Source of the DNA: Rhodothermales bacterium
GTDB lineage: Bacteria > Bacteroidota > Rhodothermia > Rhodothermales > UBA10348
DNA: 33,824 nt
Direction: 5' to 3'
Assembly (NCBI GenBank): GCA_030830105.1
Contig: JAURNP010000210.1
Coordinates: forward strand, 1-33,824
Shown here: positions 16,890 to 26,700 of the stretch, in pieces
How positions within the stretch are numbered: the stretch's first letter is position 1
Layout: each line of letters opens with the position of its first letter
Translations under genes and position numbers: made by a program
Notes under the pieces: generated by a model
What the model saw: only the letters and a program-made list of their open reading frames with translations
Told to the model about the DNA's origin: nothing
Database searches by the model: none

Positions 16890-19562
16890 ATGGCTATGCG
16901 CACCCTGTCTTTTTTGCTGATCTCTCTTCTGACCATTTCTGGATGTTCTGGACCTGAAACGGCGTTTCTGGCTGAATTTTCCGGCTCTCCCGATCGCACC
17001 TGGATTGGTCCCCAGTATTATGCGAACAGGATGTTGGACTGGGAACTGAAAGAGGGTCGGCTGCAGAGTATCGAGGGGCGACAGGCTAAACCCATGCGTA
17101 CCGTGCACCTGCTGACCCACTGGTTGGCCGATGAGGAAGGTGGGGTGCATATGAGTGTCAGGACCGGCGCCATCAACGAACCCGATCGTCCCAGTGACAG
17201 CACGTGGGTGGGTTTTCTGATCGGAGCCGGTGGGTCGGAGACGGATTATCGAATCAGCTCCTTGGTTCACCATTGGCCGGCGCCGGGAGGAGGATTGGTT
17301 GTGGCCGTAGACGGAAATGGTCAGATTACGGTCCGTGACAATGAGAACCCGGAAGTTGCACGACGGCCCCGAGCCGACTTCAAGCCTTCGGACTGGCCAA
17401 TTATCGCGCCATCAACCACAGAAGGAGCGTTGCAGACCATCCGGGACTTCGGCCTCCGCGCCATGGCCGCTCCTGGCGAGTCCGGGTATGATCTTGTTGT
17501 TGAGACCTTCATTCCCGCGACGGACGAGGTCATCTCTCTCGCTGTTTACCCGGGTCTGGACAAAAAGTATTTCACGGGCAACGTGGCACTGCTCTCCCAC
17601 GGCTCACCATCCCATTCCGGCCAAGGATACTGGTTCGATGGTTGGTCACTCGAGGGCAGCAAAGTCCGTATGGATGCTACCCGGGCCTTTGGGCCTGTAC
17701 TGGGTGTCCAATACACGCTGAGCGAGGAAACGTTGAAGATGACAGCGCAAATGGGACCGCTGGGTGCCGAAGATTCCCGTGTCGCCGAATTGCAGGTAGC
17801 CGATGGTGACTCTTGGACAACAGTAGCGACCGGCGAGCTGGATGACAATGGATTCACTATCGGATTCCGCGTCGAAGACTTCCAACAGGACGGGGATACT
17901 CCGTTCCGCGTGATGTATTCACTGTGGGAAGGGACTACACCAGTCACCCATTATTACGACGGGACGATCCACGCAGGCGTAGAAGGGGAGGAGTTCGTTC
18001 TGGCGGCCATGAACTGTCATCACATCTCTGGCGGAGATGGTTCGTGGACGCACAACCATTTCTGGTGGCCGCATCAGGAAGTGGCGGACCGGGTGGCCTA
18101 TCACGAACCAGACATGATCTTCTTCGCGGGCGATCAAATCTACGAGTCTGGACTCGCCGGTATCATCCGCGCTCCTGAGGATGATGCAATTATCGACTAT
18201 CTCTACCACTGGAATCGATTCTTGTGGGCCTTCGGCGATCTCACGCGGCACCGTCCAACGGTAACCATCCCTGACGATCACGATGTGTATCACGGTAACA
18301 TCTGGGGAGCAGGAGGGAAATCGGCTACGGGTCCGCACTCGCCCGCCTCTGACAACGGTGGGTACATCCAGTCCCCCGGCTTTGTCAATGCGGTCCACCG
18401 CACGCAGACCTCGCATCTTCCGGACCCCTACGATCCGCCCCCGATCGAGCAGGATATTTCGGTCTACTACACGAACGTGGAGTTTGGTGGGATATCCTTC
18501 GCCGTTTTAGCCGACCGTCAATTCAAGAGCTCACCCCGGGATTTGATGCCTGAGGCCGAAATCTGGAATGGCTGGCCCCGTAATGCCAATTGGGATGCTG
18601 CCGAAAAGGGAGATCACCCCGATGCTGTGTTGCTGGGTGACCGACAGCTGACGTTTCTGGATCAATGGGCGAAGGAGTGGGGCAGCGATTCATGGATGAA
18701 GGTGATGCTTTCGCAGACGCTGTTTGCCAACGTGGCTACCATTCCGGTAGACCAATTTGACGGCTCCGGCATTCCGGGTCTACCCATCCCGCCTGCAGGC
18801 GAAATTGTGACCGGCTACAAGAAAGCGATGGATCATGATTCGAACGGATGGCCTCAGACCGGCCGCAACAAGGTTGTCGATGTGCTGCGTCGTGCACGAG
18901 CCTTTCATGTGGCAGGGGATCAGCACCTGGGCAGCACCGTCCGATATGGAAAAGATGCTTTCCAGGACGCTGGATATGGCTTCGTAGTGCCGTCGATTGC
19001 GAATATCTGGCCCCGACGCTGGTTTCCACCCGAAGTCAGCCCCACGCGTGATCCGGAGGCCTCCTGGTACACGGGCGATCATCTCGATGGCTTCGGAAAC
19101 CACATGACCGTCCTGGCGGTCGCCAATCCGGTCAATTCCGAAGTGGAGCCCACCGCCCTGTATGATCGCACGCCAGGGTATGGCATCATCCGTATGAATC
19201 GGACCACGCGTCAGGTAGTCCTGGAGGCATGGCCACGCTGGGTGGACCCTTCGGCACAGGACGCCGAACCGTATCACGATTGGCCGGTGCGATTCCATCA
19301 GGAAGATGGGGATGGTCGCCGCCCAGTCGACCACCTGGCCAGTGTCACTTTCGAAGTGGGCGATGCGCCCGTAGTGGAAGTAACCGATCTGGATTCAGGA
19401 GAGCATATCTACTCCATCCGTCCGGGAGCGGGCATGTACCGGATACCTGTCTACGACACCAGCCGTGATTACAACCTTCGGCTGACATGGCCGGACGGTC
19501 ATGAGCGTACCTTCGAGCTGCCATCCGGTAGCTACCCCATGCGGGATATCATCGCACGATGA
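16890..19562 (+). CDS. PhoD-like metallophosphatase lipoprotein
   Basis: The 890-residue protein begins with a lipoprotein signal (MRTLSFLLISLLTISGC, lipid Cys19). The first 360 or so residues are beta-rich and unrecognised, perhaps one or two lectin-like or Ig-like folds. The metallophosphatase core follows: HNHFWWPHQE, then GDQIYE with Asp415, PDDHDVYHGNIWG with the DDHD block at 462-465, and late metal ligands in AGDQHLG (Asp677, His679). A C-terminal beta region ends the protein. PhoD-type enzymes are Ca/Fe phosphomonoesterases or diesterases that release phosphate outside the cytoplasm; this form, with a long N-terminal extension, is a divergent branch. ATGs at 16875, 16890 and 16896 are all possible and no Shine-Dalgarno decides between them. 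The next gene is another phosphatase-type lipoprotein, 56 bp on. Confidence 0.87.
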   Translation: MAMRTLSFLLISLLTISGCSGPETAFLAEFSGSPDRTWIGPQYYANRMLDWELKEGRLQSIEGRQAKPMRTVHLLTHWLADEEGGVHMSVRTGAINEPDRPSDSTWVGFLIGAGGSETDYRISSLVHHWPAPGGGLVVAVDGNGQITVRDNENPEVARRPRADFKPSDWPIIAPSTTEGALQTIRDFGLRAMAAPGESGYDLVVETFIPATDEVISLAVYPGLDKKYFTGNVALLSHGSPSHSGQGYWFDGWSLEGSKVRMDATRAFGPVLGVQYTLSEETLKMTAQMGPLGAEDSRVAELQVADGDSWTTVATGELDDNGFTIGFRVEDFQQDGDTPFRVMYSLWEGTTPVTHYYDGTIHAGVEGEEFVLAAMNCHHISGGDGSWTHNHFWWPHQEVADRVAYHEPDMIFFAGDQIYESGLAGIIRAPEDDAIIDYLYHWNRFLWAFGDLTRHRPTVTIPDDHDVYHGNIWGAGGKSATGPHSPASDNGGYIQSPGFVNAVHRTQTSHLPDPYDPPPIEQDISVYYTNVEFGGISFAVLADRQFKSSPRDLMPEAEIWNGWPRNANWDAAEKGDHPDAVLLGDRQLTFLDQWAKEWGSDSWMKVMLSQTLFANVATIPVDQFDGSGIPGLPIPPAGEIVTGYKKAMDHDSNGWPQTGRNKVVDVLRRARAFHVAGDQHLGSTVRYGKDAFQDAGYGFVVPSIANIWPRRWFPPEVSPTRDPEASWYTGDHLDGFGNHMTVLAVANPVNSEVEPTALYDRTPGYGIIRMNRTTRQVVLEAWPRWVDPSAQDAEPYHDWPVRFHQEDGDGRRPVDHLASVTFEVGDAPVVEVTDLDSGEHIYSIRPGAGMYRIPVYDTSRDYNLRLTWPDGHERTFELPSGSYPMRDIIAR

Positions 19563-19618
19563 GCTCCCGAGCTGAAAAGTGCCTCGGCCTTGATTAACCT
19601 TACTTTTTCATCCCTACC

Positions 19619-20746
19619 ATGACTTCTCGCATTCCGCTGTTTGCTGTCCTTGTCTCATTCTTGGCCGCGTGTTCTTCGACCGACGAACAGGTCCCAGCAG
19701 CCTCCGGGACTATGGATGTTGGTCCCGTCGAAAACGTGATTCTGATTACGCTCGATGGACTTCGCTGGGAGGAGTTGTTCACGGGCGCCGATGCGTGGCT
19801 TCTGAACAATGATGACTATACCAATAACCGGGACGAGGTCGCGGCGCGCTTCTGGCGCGACACGCCAGAAGCGCGCCGCGAGGCGCTCATGCCCTTTTTC
19901 TGGAGTGTAATCGCAGAGGAAGGGACCCTCTGGGGTAATCGCCATATCGGTTCTGTCGGGGCAGTGACCAACAAGCAGGTGTTTTCCTATCCGGGCTATA
20001 ACGAGATCCTGACTGGATTCGTAGACGAGGCCATCGACTCGAATGACAAGATTGCGAATCGTAATGAGACGGTTATGGAGTGGGTGAACAAACAGGAAGG
20101 ATTCGAAGGTCGTGTGGCTGCGTTCGGGTCCTGGGATGTATTTCCGTACATCGTCAATGAGGAGCGCAGCGGCGTTCCGGTGAATGCTGGATTCGAGTCG
20201 GCCGAAGGCGATTTGACCGAAAAAGAAGCCTGGCTCAACGAGCTGCAGGCTCAGACGCCCTCACCATGGACGTCGGTGCGCCTGGACGTCTTCACCCATC
20301 ATTATGCGCTGGAGACGCTGAAATCGGAACGTCCCCGGTTGATGTACATCTCCTATGGGGAAACAGATGATTTTGCCCACAATGGAGATTATCGCCACTA
20401 CCTGCACGCAGCCTATCGGACGGATGCCTTCATTCGGGATCTGTGGGCATGGGTTCAGAGTGATGCCGAGTATGCTGGAAATACCGCCTTCCTGATCACG
20501 ACAGATCATGGACGAGGTGAGCAGGATCGTTGGGTCGGTCACGGAATCGACTGGGAAGGCTCCGAAGCCATCTGGGTAGCTGCTCTCGGACCGGGATTCC
20601 CGCACGCTGGAGAGGTGGGGAATTCGGTCAATCAGGAAGCGCCGTCTCCCGTATATCAGAACCAGATGGCAGCGACCGTTGCCCACTTACTCGGATTGGA
20701 CTACAACAACCGGGTGCCGATAGGAGCGTCGCTGCTGGAGCGATAA
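19619..20746 (+). CDS. alkaline-phosphatase-superfamily lipoprotein (phosphodiesterase/phosphomutase-like)
   Basis: The 375-residue protein has a lipobox (LVSFLAAC, Cys18). It has the two-metal alkaline phosphatase superfamily pattern: Asp46 in ITLDGLRWEELF, a nucleophile region FSYPGYNEILTG (Ser123 or a nearby residue), GETDDFAH with Asp250/Asp251 and His254, TTDHGRG with Asp296 and His297, and His308. It belongs with type I phosphodiesterases, nucleotide pyrophosphatases and phosphoglycerate-mutase-like enzymes; the substrate is unknown. The usual Thr nucleophile is not obvious, so Ser may replace it. It probably sits on the outer face of a membrane and works with the PhoD-like gene upstream. 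Its coding region contains a perfect 19-bp inverted repeat at codons 74-88, listed separately. Confidence 0.86.
   Translation: MTSRIPLFAVLVSFLAACSSTDEQVPAASGTMDVGPVENVILITLDGLRWEELFTGADAWLLNNDDYTNNRDEVAARFWRDTPEARREALMPFFWSVIAEEGTLWGNRHIGSVGAVTNKQVFSYPGYNEILTGFVDEAIDSNDKIANRNETVMEWVNKQEGFEGRVAAFGSWDVFPYIVNEERSGVPVNAGFESAEGDLTEKEAWLNELQAQTPSPWTSVRLDVFTHHYALETLKSERPRLMYISYGETDDFAHNGDYRHYLHAAYRTDAFIRDLWAWVQSDAEYAGNTAFLITTDHGRGEQDRWVGHGIDWEGSEAIWVAALGPGFPHAGEVGNSVNQEAPSPVYQNQMAATVAHLLGLDYNNRVPIGASLLER
19839..19881. repeat. perfect 19-bp inverted repeat inside a coding region
   Basis: TCGCGGCGCGCTTCTGGCG (19839-19857) and CGCCAGAAGCGCGCCGCGA (19863-19881) are exact reverse complements separated by CGACA. 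The predicted hairpin is long, GC-rich and without mismatch. It lies within the alkaline-phosphatase-like gene, over residues 74-88. Confidence 0.95.
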
Positions 20747-20776
20747 CCCTCCGGAGCCAACCACCCGATTCAGATC

Positions 20777-21523
20777 ATGGTCCCTTCCAACGAACGGGAG
20801 CACCCACACATTCCAAGTCCGCTGGATCCTGACTTCGAGCATGATCTGGATCTGTATTTCCTCGGCCCAAAATCCGAACAGCGGCAATTCCTCTACGAAG
20901 CCCTGCAGCTGGTCCTGAATGACCACGTCTTCTGGCGGCGAAATTATTGGCCCAAGGATCCGCCAGCCATCGGGTACAGCAAGGTCAACGGCCCCGATGC
21001 CAGTCACTTTCGGGAGATGTTCTTTACGGAGCTCTTCTCCCTTGTTTCCGATATGAAACTGAACGTTCCAGTATTCAGCCCGCGATACATGGCGCACATG
21101 ATTTCGGAAACGACGCTGCCGGCGTTGGTAGCATACTTTGCCACGCTGCTACACAATCCGAATAACGTTTCGAGCGAGGCGTCTCCGGTCACGATTCGGT
21201 ATGAACTGGAAGTGGGCAAGCAGTTCGCACGCTTGTTCGGATTTGATGATCGCACATCGTTCGGACACCTCACATCGGGAGGGACGATTGCCAATTATGA
21301 ATCCCTTTGGTTCCATAAGGCGGGTCGATTCCTGCCCGTTGCCATCGAAATGGCCAGGCGCAAGCACGACGGAAAAAGCGGGCAGACGGGAGCGGACGCC
21401 CTTTCTGTTATGAGACTGGTGTTCATGAATCGTTGGGTCGAGCTGGAGGAGGTCGACGGCAGCTCTTACCTCGAAGACTTCCTGGTCAAGCTGCGGGAGG
21501 CGATAGAGGAGTGGGCTGCTTGA
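20777..21523 (+). CDS. N-terminal fragment of a PLP-dependent decarboxylase (truncated)
   Basis: The 248 residues match the N-terminal half of a group II PLP decarboxylase-like family: LDLYFLGPKSEQRQ, NVPVFSPRYMAHMISETTLP, HNPNNVSSEASPVT and HLTSGGTIANYESLW, with the SGGT phosphate-binding motif at 167-170. The protein then ends at TGA 21521-21523. The part that should carry the Asp for the pyridine nitrogen, the catalytic His-Lys and the small domain is missing, and I found no continuation in other frames before the opposite MBL gene. Intact relatives are usually about twice this length or more. It is therefore probably a pseudogene left by a deletion, unless the fragment has gained another role. 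It is not a piece of the decarboxylase at 26771, which has a different sequence. The start is ATG 20777, 30 bp after the previous stop. Confidence 0.7.
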   Translation: MVPSNEREHPHIPSPLDPDFEHDLDLYFLGPKSEQRQFLYEALQLVLNDHVFWRRNYWPKDPPAIGYSKVNGPDASHFREMFFTELFSLVSDMKLNVPVFSPRYMAHMISETTLPALVAYFATLLHNPNNVSSEASPVTIRYELEVGKQFARLFGFDDRTSFGHLTSGGTIANYESLWFHKAGRFLPVAIEMARRKHDGKSGQTGADALSVMRLVFMNRWVELEEVDGSSYLEDFLVKLREAIEEWAA

Positions 21524-21593
21524 ATCAATAAGGTGTTGGGTGAGGAGCGCTGGGCAGGTAATGAAACTCGCTTTCGGCCTCTGTCCGGGCCGC

Positions 21594-22448
21594 CTACAGT
21601 TCAGCCAGAGGGCGCGGATCCACTATTTCGGGTCCACGATCTCCCATGCGCACGCTGCACAATCCTACGGTTGGATCGTGCTCAAAGTACAGATCCCATC
21701 CGCCTTCGACGGCTTGATGAAGCAGTCGGCCTTTCTCTTCAATCGTAGTTATGGGCCACAAATCGTACCCCATGTTCCAGGCAGGAGCCAGATGGGCATG
21801 CGTTGGCAGCAAATCAGCCGTGTATAGAAGGGACTTTTCGGTATCGTGAATCCGTACGAGCTGCATGGCCCGCGTGTGTCCATCGACAGGAATGACCTCC
21901 ACGCCCGGAAAGAGCGCCGTCTGTCCGTCGATCAACGTCAATTGCCCGGATGCGGCGAGCGGCTCCAGGTTTTCGGGCAGGAAGGAGGCCTTTTCGCGGA
22001 TATTTCCCTCCTGCGCCCAATCCCAGTGGGCTCGCTGGACATGAAAGTGTGCATTCGGAAACGCAATTTGCAGCTGTCCATCCACCCGCTCTGTACTACC
22101 GCCGCAATGGTCGAAGTGGAGATGGGTGAGCACCACGTCCGTGACATCATTTCGGTGGAATCCGATCGCGGCCAGCGAAGCGTCCAGCTCCATGGTAGAT
22201 GTATCGACACCGTAGATCTTCAGGAATTTCTCGTCCTGCTTGGTCCCGATTCCATTATCAATAAGGATACAGCGATCCCCATCCACCAGCAGGAGGCAAC
22301 GGGCATGCAATGGAATTCGGTTCAGCTCGTCGGCCGCGATGCGCTTCTGCCACAGAGGTTTGGGGACGATGCCAAACATCGCGCCGCCGTCCAGACCAAA
22401 GCGGCCGGTCTCAATGGTGTGCAGTGTCCAGGATCCGATGCGGGACAT
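21594..22448 (-). CDS. metallo-beta-lactamase-fold hydrolase
   Basis: The 284-residue protein has the MBL zinc motif THLHFDHCGG (His109, His111, Asp113, His114), then His191 in VDGHTRAMQL, Asp212 in LYTADLLPTH and His257 in YFEHDP. These are the full ligand set for two metals. The AHFHVQRAHWDWA segment is typical of the lactonase-like and quorum-quenching-like MBL subgroup, but the substrate cannot be told. There is no signal peptide, so it is cytoplasmic. It is divergent from the aminotransferase, with 160 bp between the starts, and its end lies 70 bp from the truncated decarboxylase. A weak hairpin, CGGCC/GGCCG (21575-21592), sits between those convergent ends. Confidence 0.88.
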   Translation of the reverse strand: MSRIGSWTLHTIETGRFGLDGGAMFGIVPKPLWQKRIAADELNRIPLHARCLLLVDGDRCILIDNGIGTKQDEKFLKIYGVDTSTMELDASLAAIGFHRNDVTDVVLTHLHFDHCGGSTERVDGQLQIAFPNAHFHVQRAHWDWAQEGNIREKASFLPENLEPLAASGQLTLIDGQTALFPGVEVIPVDGHTRAMQLVRIHDTEKSLLYTADLLPTHAHLAPAWNMGYDLWPITTIEEKGRLLHQAVEGGWDLYFEHDPTVGLCSVRMGDRGPEIVDPRPLAEL

Positions 22449-22608
22449 ATGATTGGAGGCTGGTATGAAAAAAGCAGAAACGCTCCTTGACGGGCCACGT
22501 TAGGTGGAGCGGAAACAGAGGTGGAATCGCCCGGCGGGGTGGATATCAAAGTGCCTGCGCCCTAACCTCAGGAGACCAGTACAAACCACCCAATCAACTT
22601 GTTGCCGC

Positions 22609-23745
22609 ATGCCGGTTTCAGACGCCCACCGCATCCAGACCTCGGATCTTGACACGCCTCCCAGACTGCTTCTGGGGCCCGGTCCGTCAAATGCCCACCC
22701 GCGTGTGCTTCGCGCTTTGTCCAATCGTCAGGTTGGGCACCTGGACCCGACGTTCATCCATCTGATGAACGAAGTCCAGTCGCTGCTCAAGTACGCCTGG
22801 CAGACAGAAAACCCGGTGACCATTCCGGTGTCCGGTACGGGTAGTGCGGCCATGGAAGCCGCCGTGGCCAATACGGTAGAATCGGGAGATTCCGTTCTGG
22901 TAGGCTGTAATGGATATTTTGGTGAGCGGATGGTGGATATGGCTTCGCGCTATGGTGCCAGTGTTACGCGCATGGAAGCAGCGTGGGGGACTGCCTTTGA
23001 CCTGGAAACGATTCGCACGGCCATGGAATCCTGTCGCCCCCAGGTTCTGGGGTTGGTTCATGCCGAAACATCCACCGGTGCCCGGCAGCCGTTGGAAGGC
23101 GTACGCGATCTGTGTGATGAATTCGACTGCTTGCTGATCATTGATACGGTGACCAGTCTCGGGGGCGTTGAGCTCTTCCTGGATGAATGGGGTGTTGATG
23201 CGGCATACAGCGGCACACAGAAATGTCTCTCGTGCCCACCCGGACTTGGCCCGCTCACGCTAGGACCACGCGTCCTGGAACGCCTTGAAAAAAGGTCGCG
23301 TCCTGTTCCAAACTGGTACCTGGACATGTCATTGGTGGGCAAGTATTGGGGATCGGAGCGCACCTACCATCACACGGCGCCCATCAACATGAATTACGGG
23401 CTGCGCGAGGCTCTACGGCTGATTGCCGAAGAAGACCTTGAGGCTCGGTGGGAGCGGCATCGAACCAATGCCAACCTGCTCTGGGATGGTCTGGCGGATC
23501 TTGGATTATCCTGTCACGTGGATAAGGAGATTCGCCTTCCGAGTCTCACTACCGTTCGAGTGCCTGATGGGGTCGATTCCGGGCAGGTTGCCCGTACGCT
23601 GCTCACCGAGTACAACATCGAAATCGCCGGGGGGCTCGGTGCTCTTGCCGGCAAAGTATGGCGGGTCGGGTTGATGGGCTTCAACAGTCGCCCGGAAAAC
23701 GTGATGCTGCTGCTGGCTGCCCTCAAGAACGTCCTTCACCGCTGA
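22609..23745 (+). CDS. class V aminotransferase (alanine-glyoxylate/serine-pyruvate type)
   Basis: The 378-residue PLP enzyme matches the alanine-glyoxylate or serine-glyoxylate aminotransferase family. It has LLLGPGPSNAHPRVL at about 20-34, ending in a segment typical of the family start, then SGTGSAAMEAAV, Asp179 in IIDTVTSLGG for the pyridine nitrogen and the Schiff-base Lys205 in SGTQKCLSCPPG. YHHTAPINMNYGLREALRL and the C-terminal GLGALAGKVWRVGLMG are also typical. It would transfer an amino group from Ala or Ser to glyoxylate. Other class V activities such as 2-aminoethylphosphonate transaminase seem less likely. It is the first gene of a five-gene unit, and the next gene starts 5 bp downstream. 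ATG 22609 has no Shine-Dalgarno; the upstream open frame to 22504 has no family match. Confidence 0.9.
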   Translation: MPVSDAHRIQTSDLDTPPRLLLGPGPSNAHPRVLRALSNRQVGHLDPTFIHLMNEVQSLLKYAWQTENPVTIPVSGTGSAAMEAAVANTVESGDSVLVGCNGYFGERMVDMASRYGASVTRMEAAWGTAFDLETIRTAMESCRPQVLGLVHAETSTGARQPLEGVRDLCDEFDCLLIIDTVTSLGGVELFLDEWGVDAAYSGTQKCLSCPPGLGPLTLGPRVLERLEKRSRPVPNWYLDMSLVGKYWGSERTYHHTAPINMNYGLREALRLIAEEDLEARWERHRTNANLLWDGLADLGLSCHVDKEIRLPSLTTVRVPDGVDSGQVARTLLTEYNIEIAGGLGALAGKVWRVGLMGFNSRPENVMLLLAALKNVLHR

Positions 23746-23750
23746 CAGCC

Positions 23751-26700
23751 ATGCAAGCAGTGGATTATTCGGTCGTAAGCCCCGAGCAGGTAAGTGCCTG
23801 TATGGCGGCGCTGCAGCACAAGATTGGTGATGCTGTGCGCACTAATGCGTATCAGCGGATGCTCTACGCAACGGATGCCAGTATTTATCACGTGGAGCCT
23901 GCGGCCGTGGTCATTCCGCGTCATCGTGATGATCTGCAGGCCGTCATGGAAACGGCTGCCCAGTTTCATGTGCCGGTGACGGCGAGAGCGGCGGGAAGCA
24001 GTCTGGCTGGACAGGCCGTTGGAAGGGGGATCATCGTTGACGTGACCAAACATCTGGATCGCATCCTTGAGCTGGATCGCGATAACCATCAGGTAACGGT
24101 CGAGCCAGGAGTCGTGCTGGACGACTTGAATAGATTTCTGCGCGAAGAGCATTTGCTCTTCGGACCCGACCCGGCGTCCTCGAATCGGGCGGCTATGGGC
24201 GGTATCGTGTCCAACAATTCGACTGGCAGTCACTCAATCTGCTACGGCATGACAGCCGACCACGTCCATGCGATGGATGTGGTCTTGTCCGACGGCTCGC
24301 GCGCCTCCTTCAGTAACCTGGATGCTTCTTCTTTCGCCGATCGGGGGCAGCGCTCAGGAATGGAAGGCGCGATTTATCGCGGCATGAATGACTTGCTGAC
24401 GGATTCCCGGTCATTGGACATCATACGTCGCGATACTCCTCGGCATTGGCGCCGATGCGGCGGCTACAATCTGGACCGATTGGCCTCGGGCGGCGTGTCC
24501 TTCCTGAAAGACCATCCTCAAGGCCGCAACCTGGCCCGACTACTTTGTGGTGCGGAAGGCACCCTGGGCTTGATCGAGTCCATCACGCTGGACCTGGTCC
24601 CGCTGCCTCGATACACTGGACTGGCCATCGTCCACTTCCACGAAATTGTCCGAGCACTGGAAACGGTGCAGGTCATTCTCGAAGTGGAACCGAGTGCCGT
24701 GGAATTGCTCGACCACCTGGGTATGTCCATGTGCCGGCAGAGTCCCATGTGGCGGAAGAAGCTGGAAAGCTTCGTTGACGGCGAGCCTAATTCGATCCTG
24801 ATCACAGAATTCCAGGGTGATTCTGAAGCTGAGATTGTTGCCAAGATCGATCGATTGAAACGGCACCTCTCTGACAACGGTGCGCCTTCGCACGCTGTGG
24901 TCTCTGTATTGGATGTGCGTGGACAGAACGACGTCTGGTCGGTCCGAAAAATGGGGCTCGGGTTCCTGATGAGTGTGCGCGGGGATCACAAACCCATCCC
25001 GTTCATCGAGGATGCGGCAGTGCCCGTTGAACACCTCGCCGAGTATGTGACGGGGGTCGAGCGGTTCTGCAATGAGCGTGGACTGGATGTGGCCTACTAT
25101 GCGCACGCAAGCGCTGGTTGCGTGCATATCCGCCCCATGGTGAACACGAAGGCGGCTGAAGAAATTGCCCACTTGCCAGACATCATCCACTTCGCCATCG
25201 ACATGCTCAAAGGATTTGGCGGAGCCTTGTCCAGTGAGCACGGAGATGGGCGGGCTCGCTCTTCGTTCAATCGCTCCTTCTTCGGAGACAATCTCTACGG
25301 CCTTTACGAGCAGACCAAGCAGGTTTTTGATCCAAAGGGCATTTTGAATCCCGGCATCATCACCGGAGCCGACCCGATGACGGATCATCTGCGTTTCGGT
25401 CCGGATTACCGCACGCAGAAGCTGCGCACCAACCTCGATTTTACAGAGGACATGGGCTATGCAAGCGCGGTCGAGATGTGCAATGGGGCCGGCGTATGTC
25501 GAAAGCTGGGTTCGGGCACCATGTGTCCCTCCTTCATGGCAACTCGGGAAGAAGAACATTCCACCCGGGGACGGGCCAATGCGCTGCGCAACGTGCTCAA
25601 TGGCCGACTCGATCCGGATCTCCTGACAGGCGAGCGGCTCCACGAGACGATGGATCTGTGCCTGCAGTGCAAGGCGTGCAAGGCCGAATGCCCCTCATCG
25701 GTGGATATGGCCACCATCAAGGTCGAATTCCTGGATCGCTATCATCGTGCGAATGGAATCCCGCTTCGTGCGCGTTTCTTTGCTCGGGCTGCTTCGCAAG
25801 CCCGTATGTTCAGCGGCTGGTTGGCTCCGCTACTGAATAAGATTTCCAACCGTCCCTTCATGCGCCAACTGCTGGAGAAGACAGTCGGGATTTCCTCAAA
25901 ACGTACGCTTCCACCGTTCGCCGCAACGTCGTTTACGAGCTGGCACCGTCGCCATGCCCGTTCGATTTCATCCGCTGAGCAGGGCCGCAAGCGTGTGGTG
26001 CTGTTCAATGATACGTTCAACACCTACCATTATCCGGACGTCGCCCGCTGCGCCACTCTCTTCCTGGAGGCCTGCGGATTCGAGGTTATCCTCCCGGGTC
26101 ACCGCTGTTGTGGCCGGCCTGCCATCTCCAAGGGACTGGTGAACATGGCCCGGAAGCAAGCCTCACAGACGCTCGATAAGTTATTGCCTTTTGCCGAGGA
26201 GGGATTGCCCATCATCGGTCTCGAGCCGAGTTGCCTGCTTTCCTTCGGTGACGAGTATCACAAGCTGCTCCCTGGCGACCCCCGCGTTCAGGTTGTGGCC
26301 GAGCGAGCCATCCTGTTTGATTCGTTTGTAGCAAGCCTCGATGCGGATCGATTGCCCGCCATGAGCGGGTACGCGGAGGTGCTTTTGCACGGTCATTGCC
26401 ATCAGAAGGCCGATGTTGGCACGGCAGGCACACACGCTGCCATTGGACGCATCGATGGGTGCAGCGTCAACGAGGTCGATGCAGGCTGCTGTGGTATGGC
26501 TGGTTCGTTCGGGTTCGAGAAAGAACACTACGAGCTTTCCATGCAGATCGGCAAGCAGCGTCTGTTTCCGGCGGTGCGCGAAACACCCCGACATACAACA
26601 GTCGTTGCACCAGGCGTCAGCTGCCGTCAGCAAATCATTGAAGGGACGGGTCGTAAAGCCATCCATCCAGCCGAATTGATGTACCGCGCCATGCTGCGTG

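Noticed and set aside
24540-25643. Antisense open frame of 367 codons inside the FAD/Fe-S dehydrogenase
   Set aside because: It lies wholly within a gene with clear FAD and cysteine motifs and shows no motif of its own.
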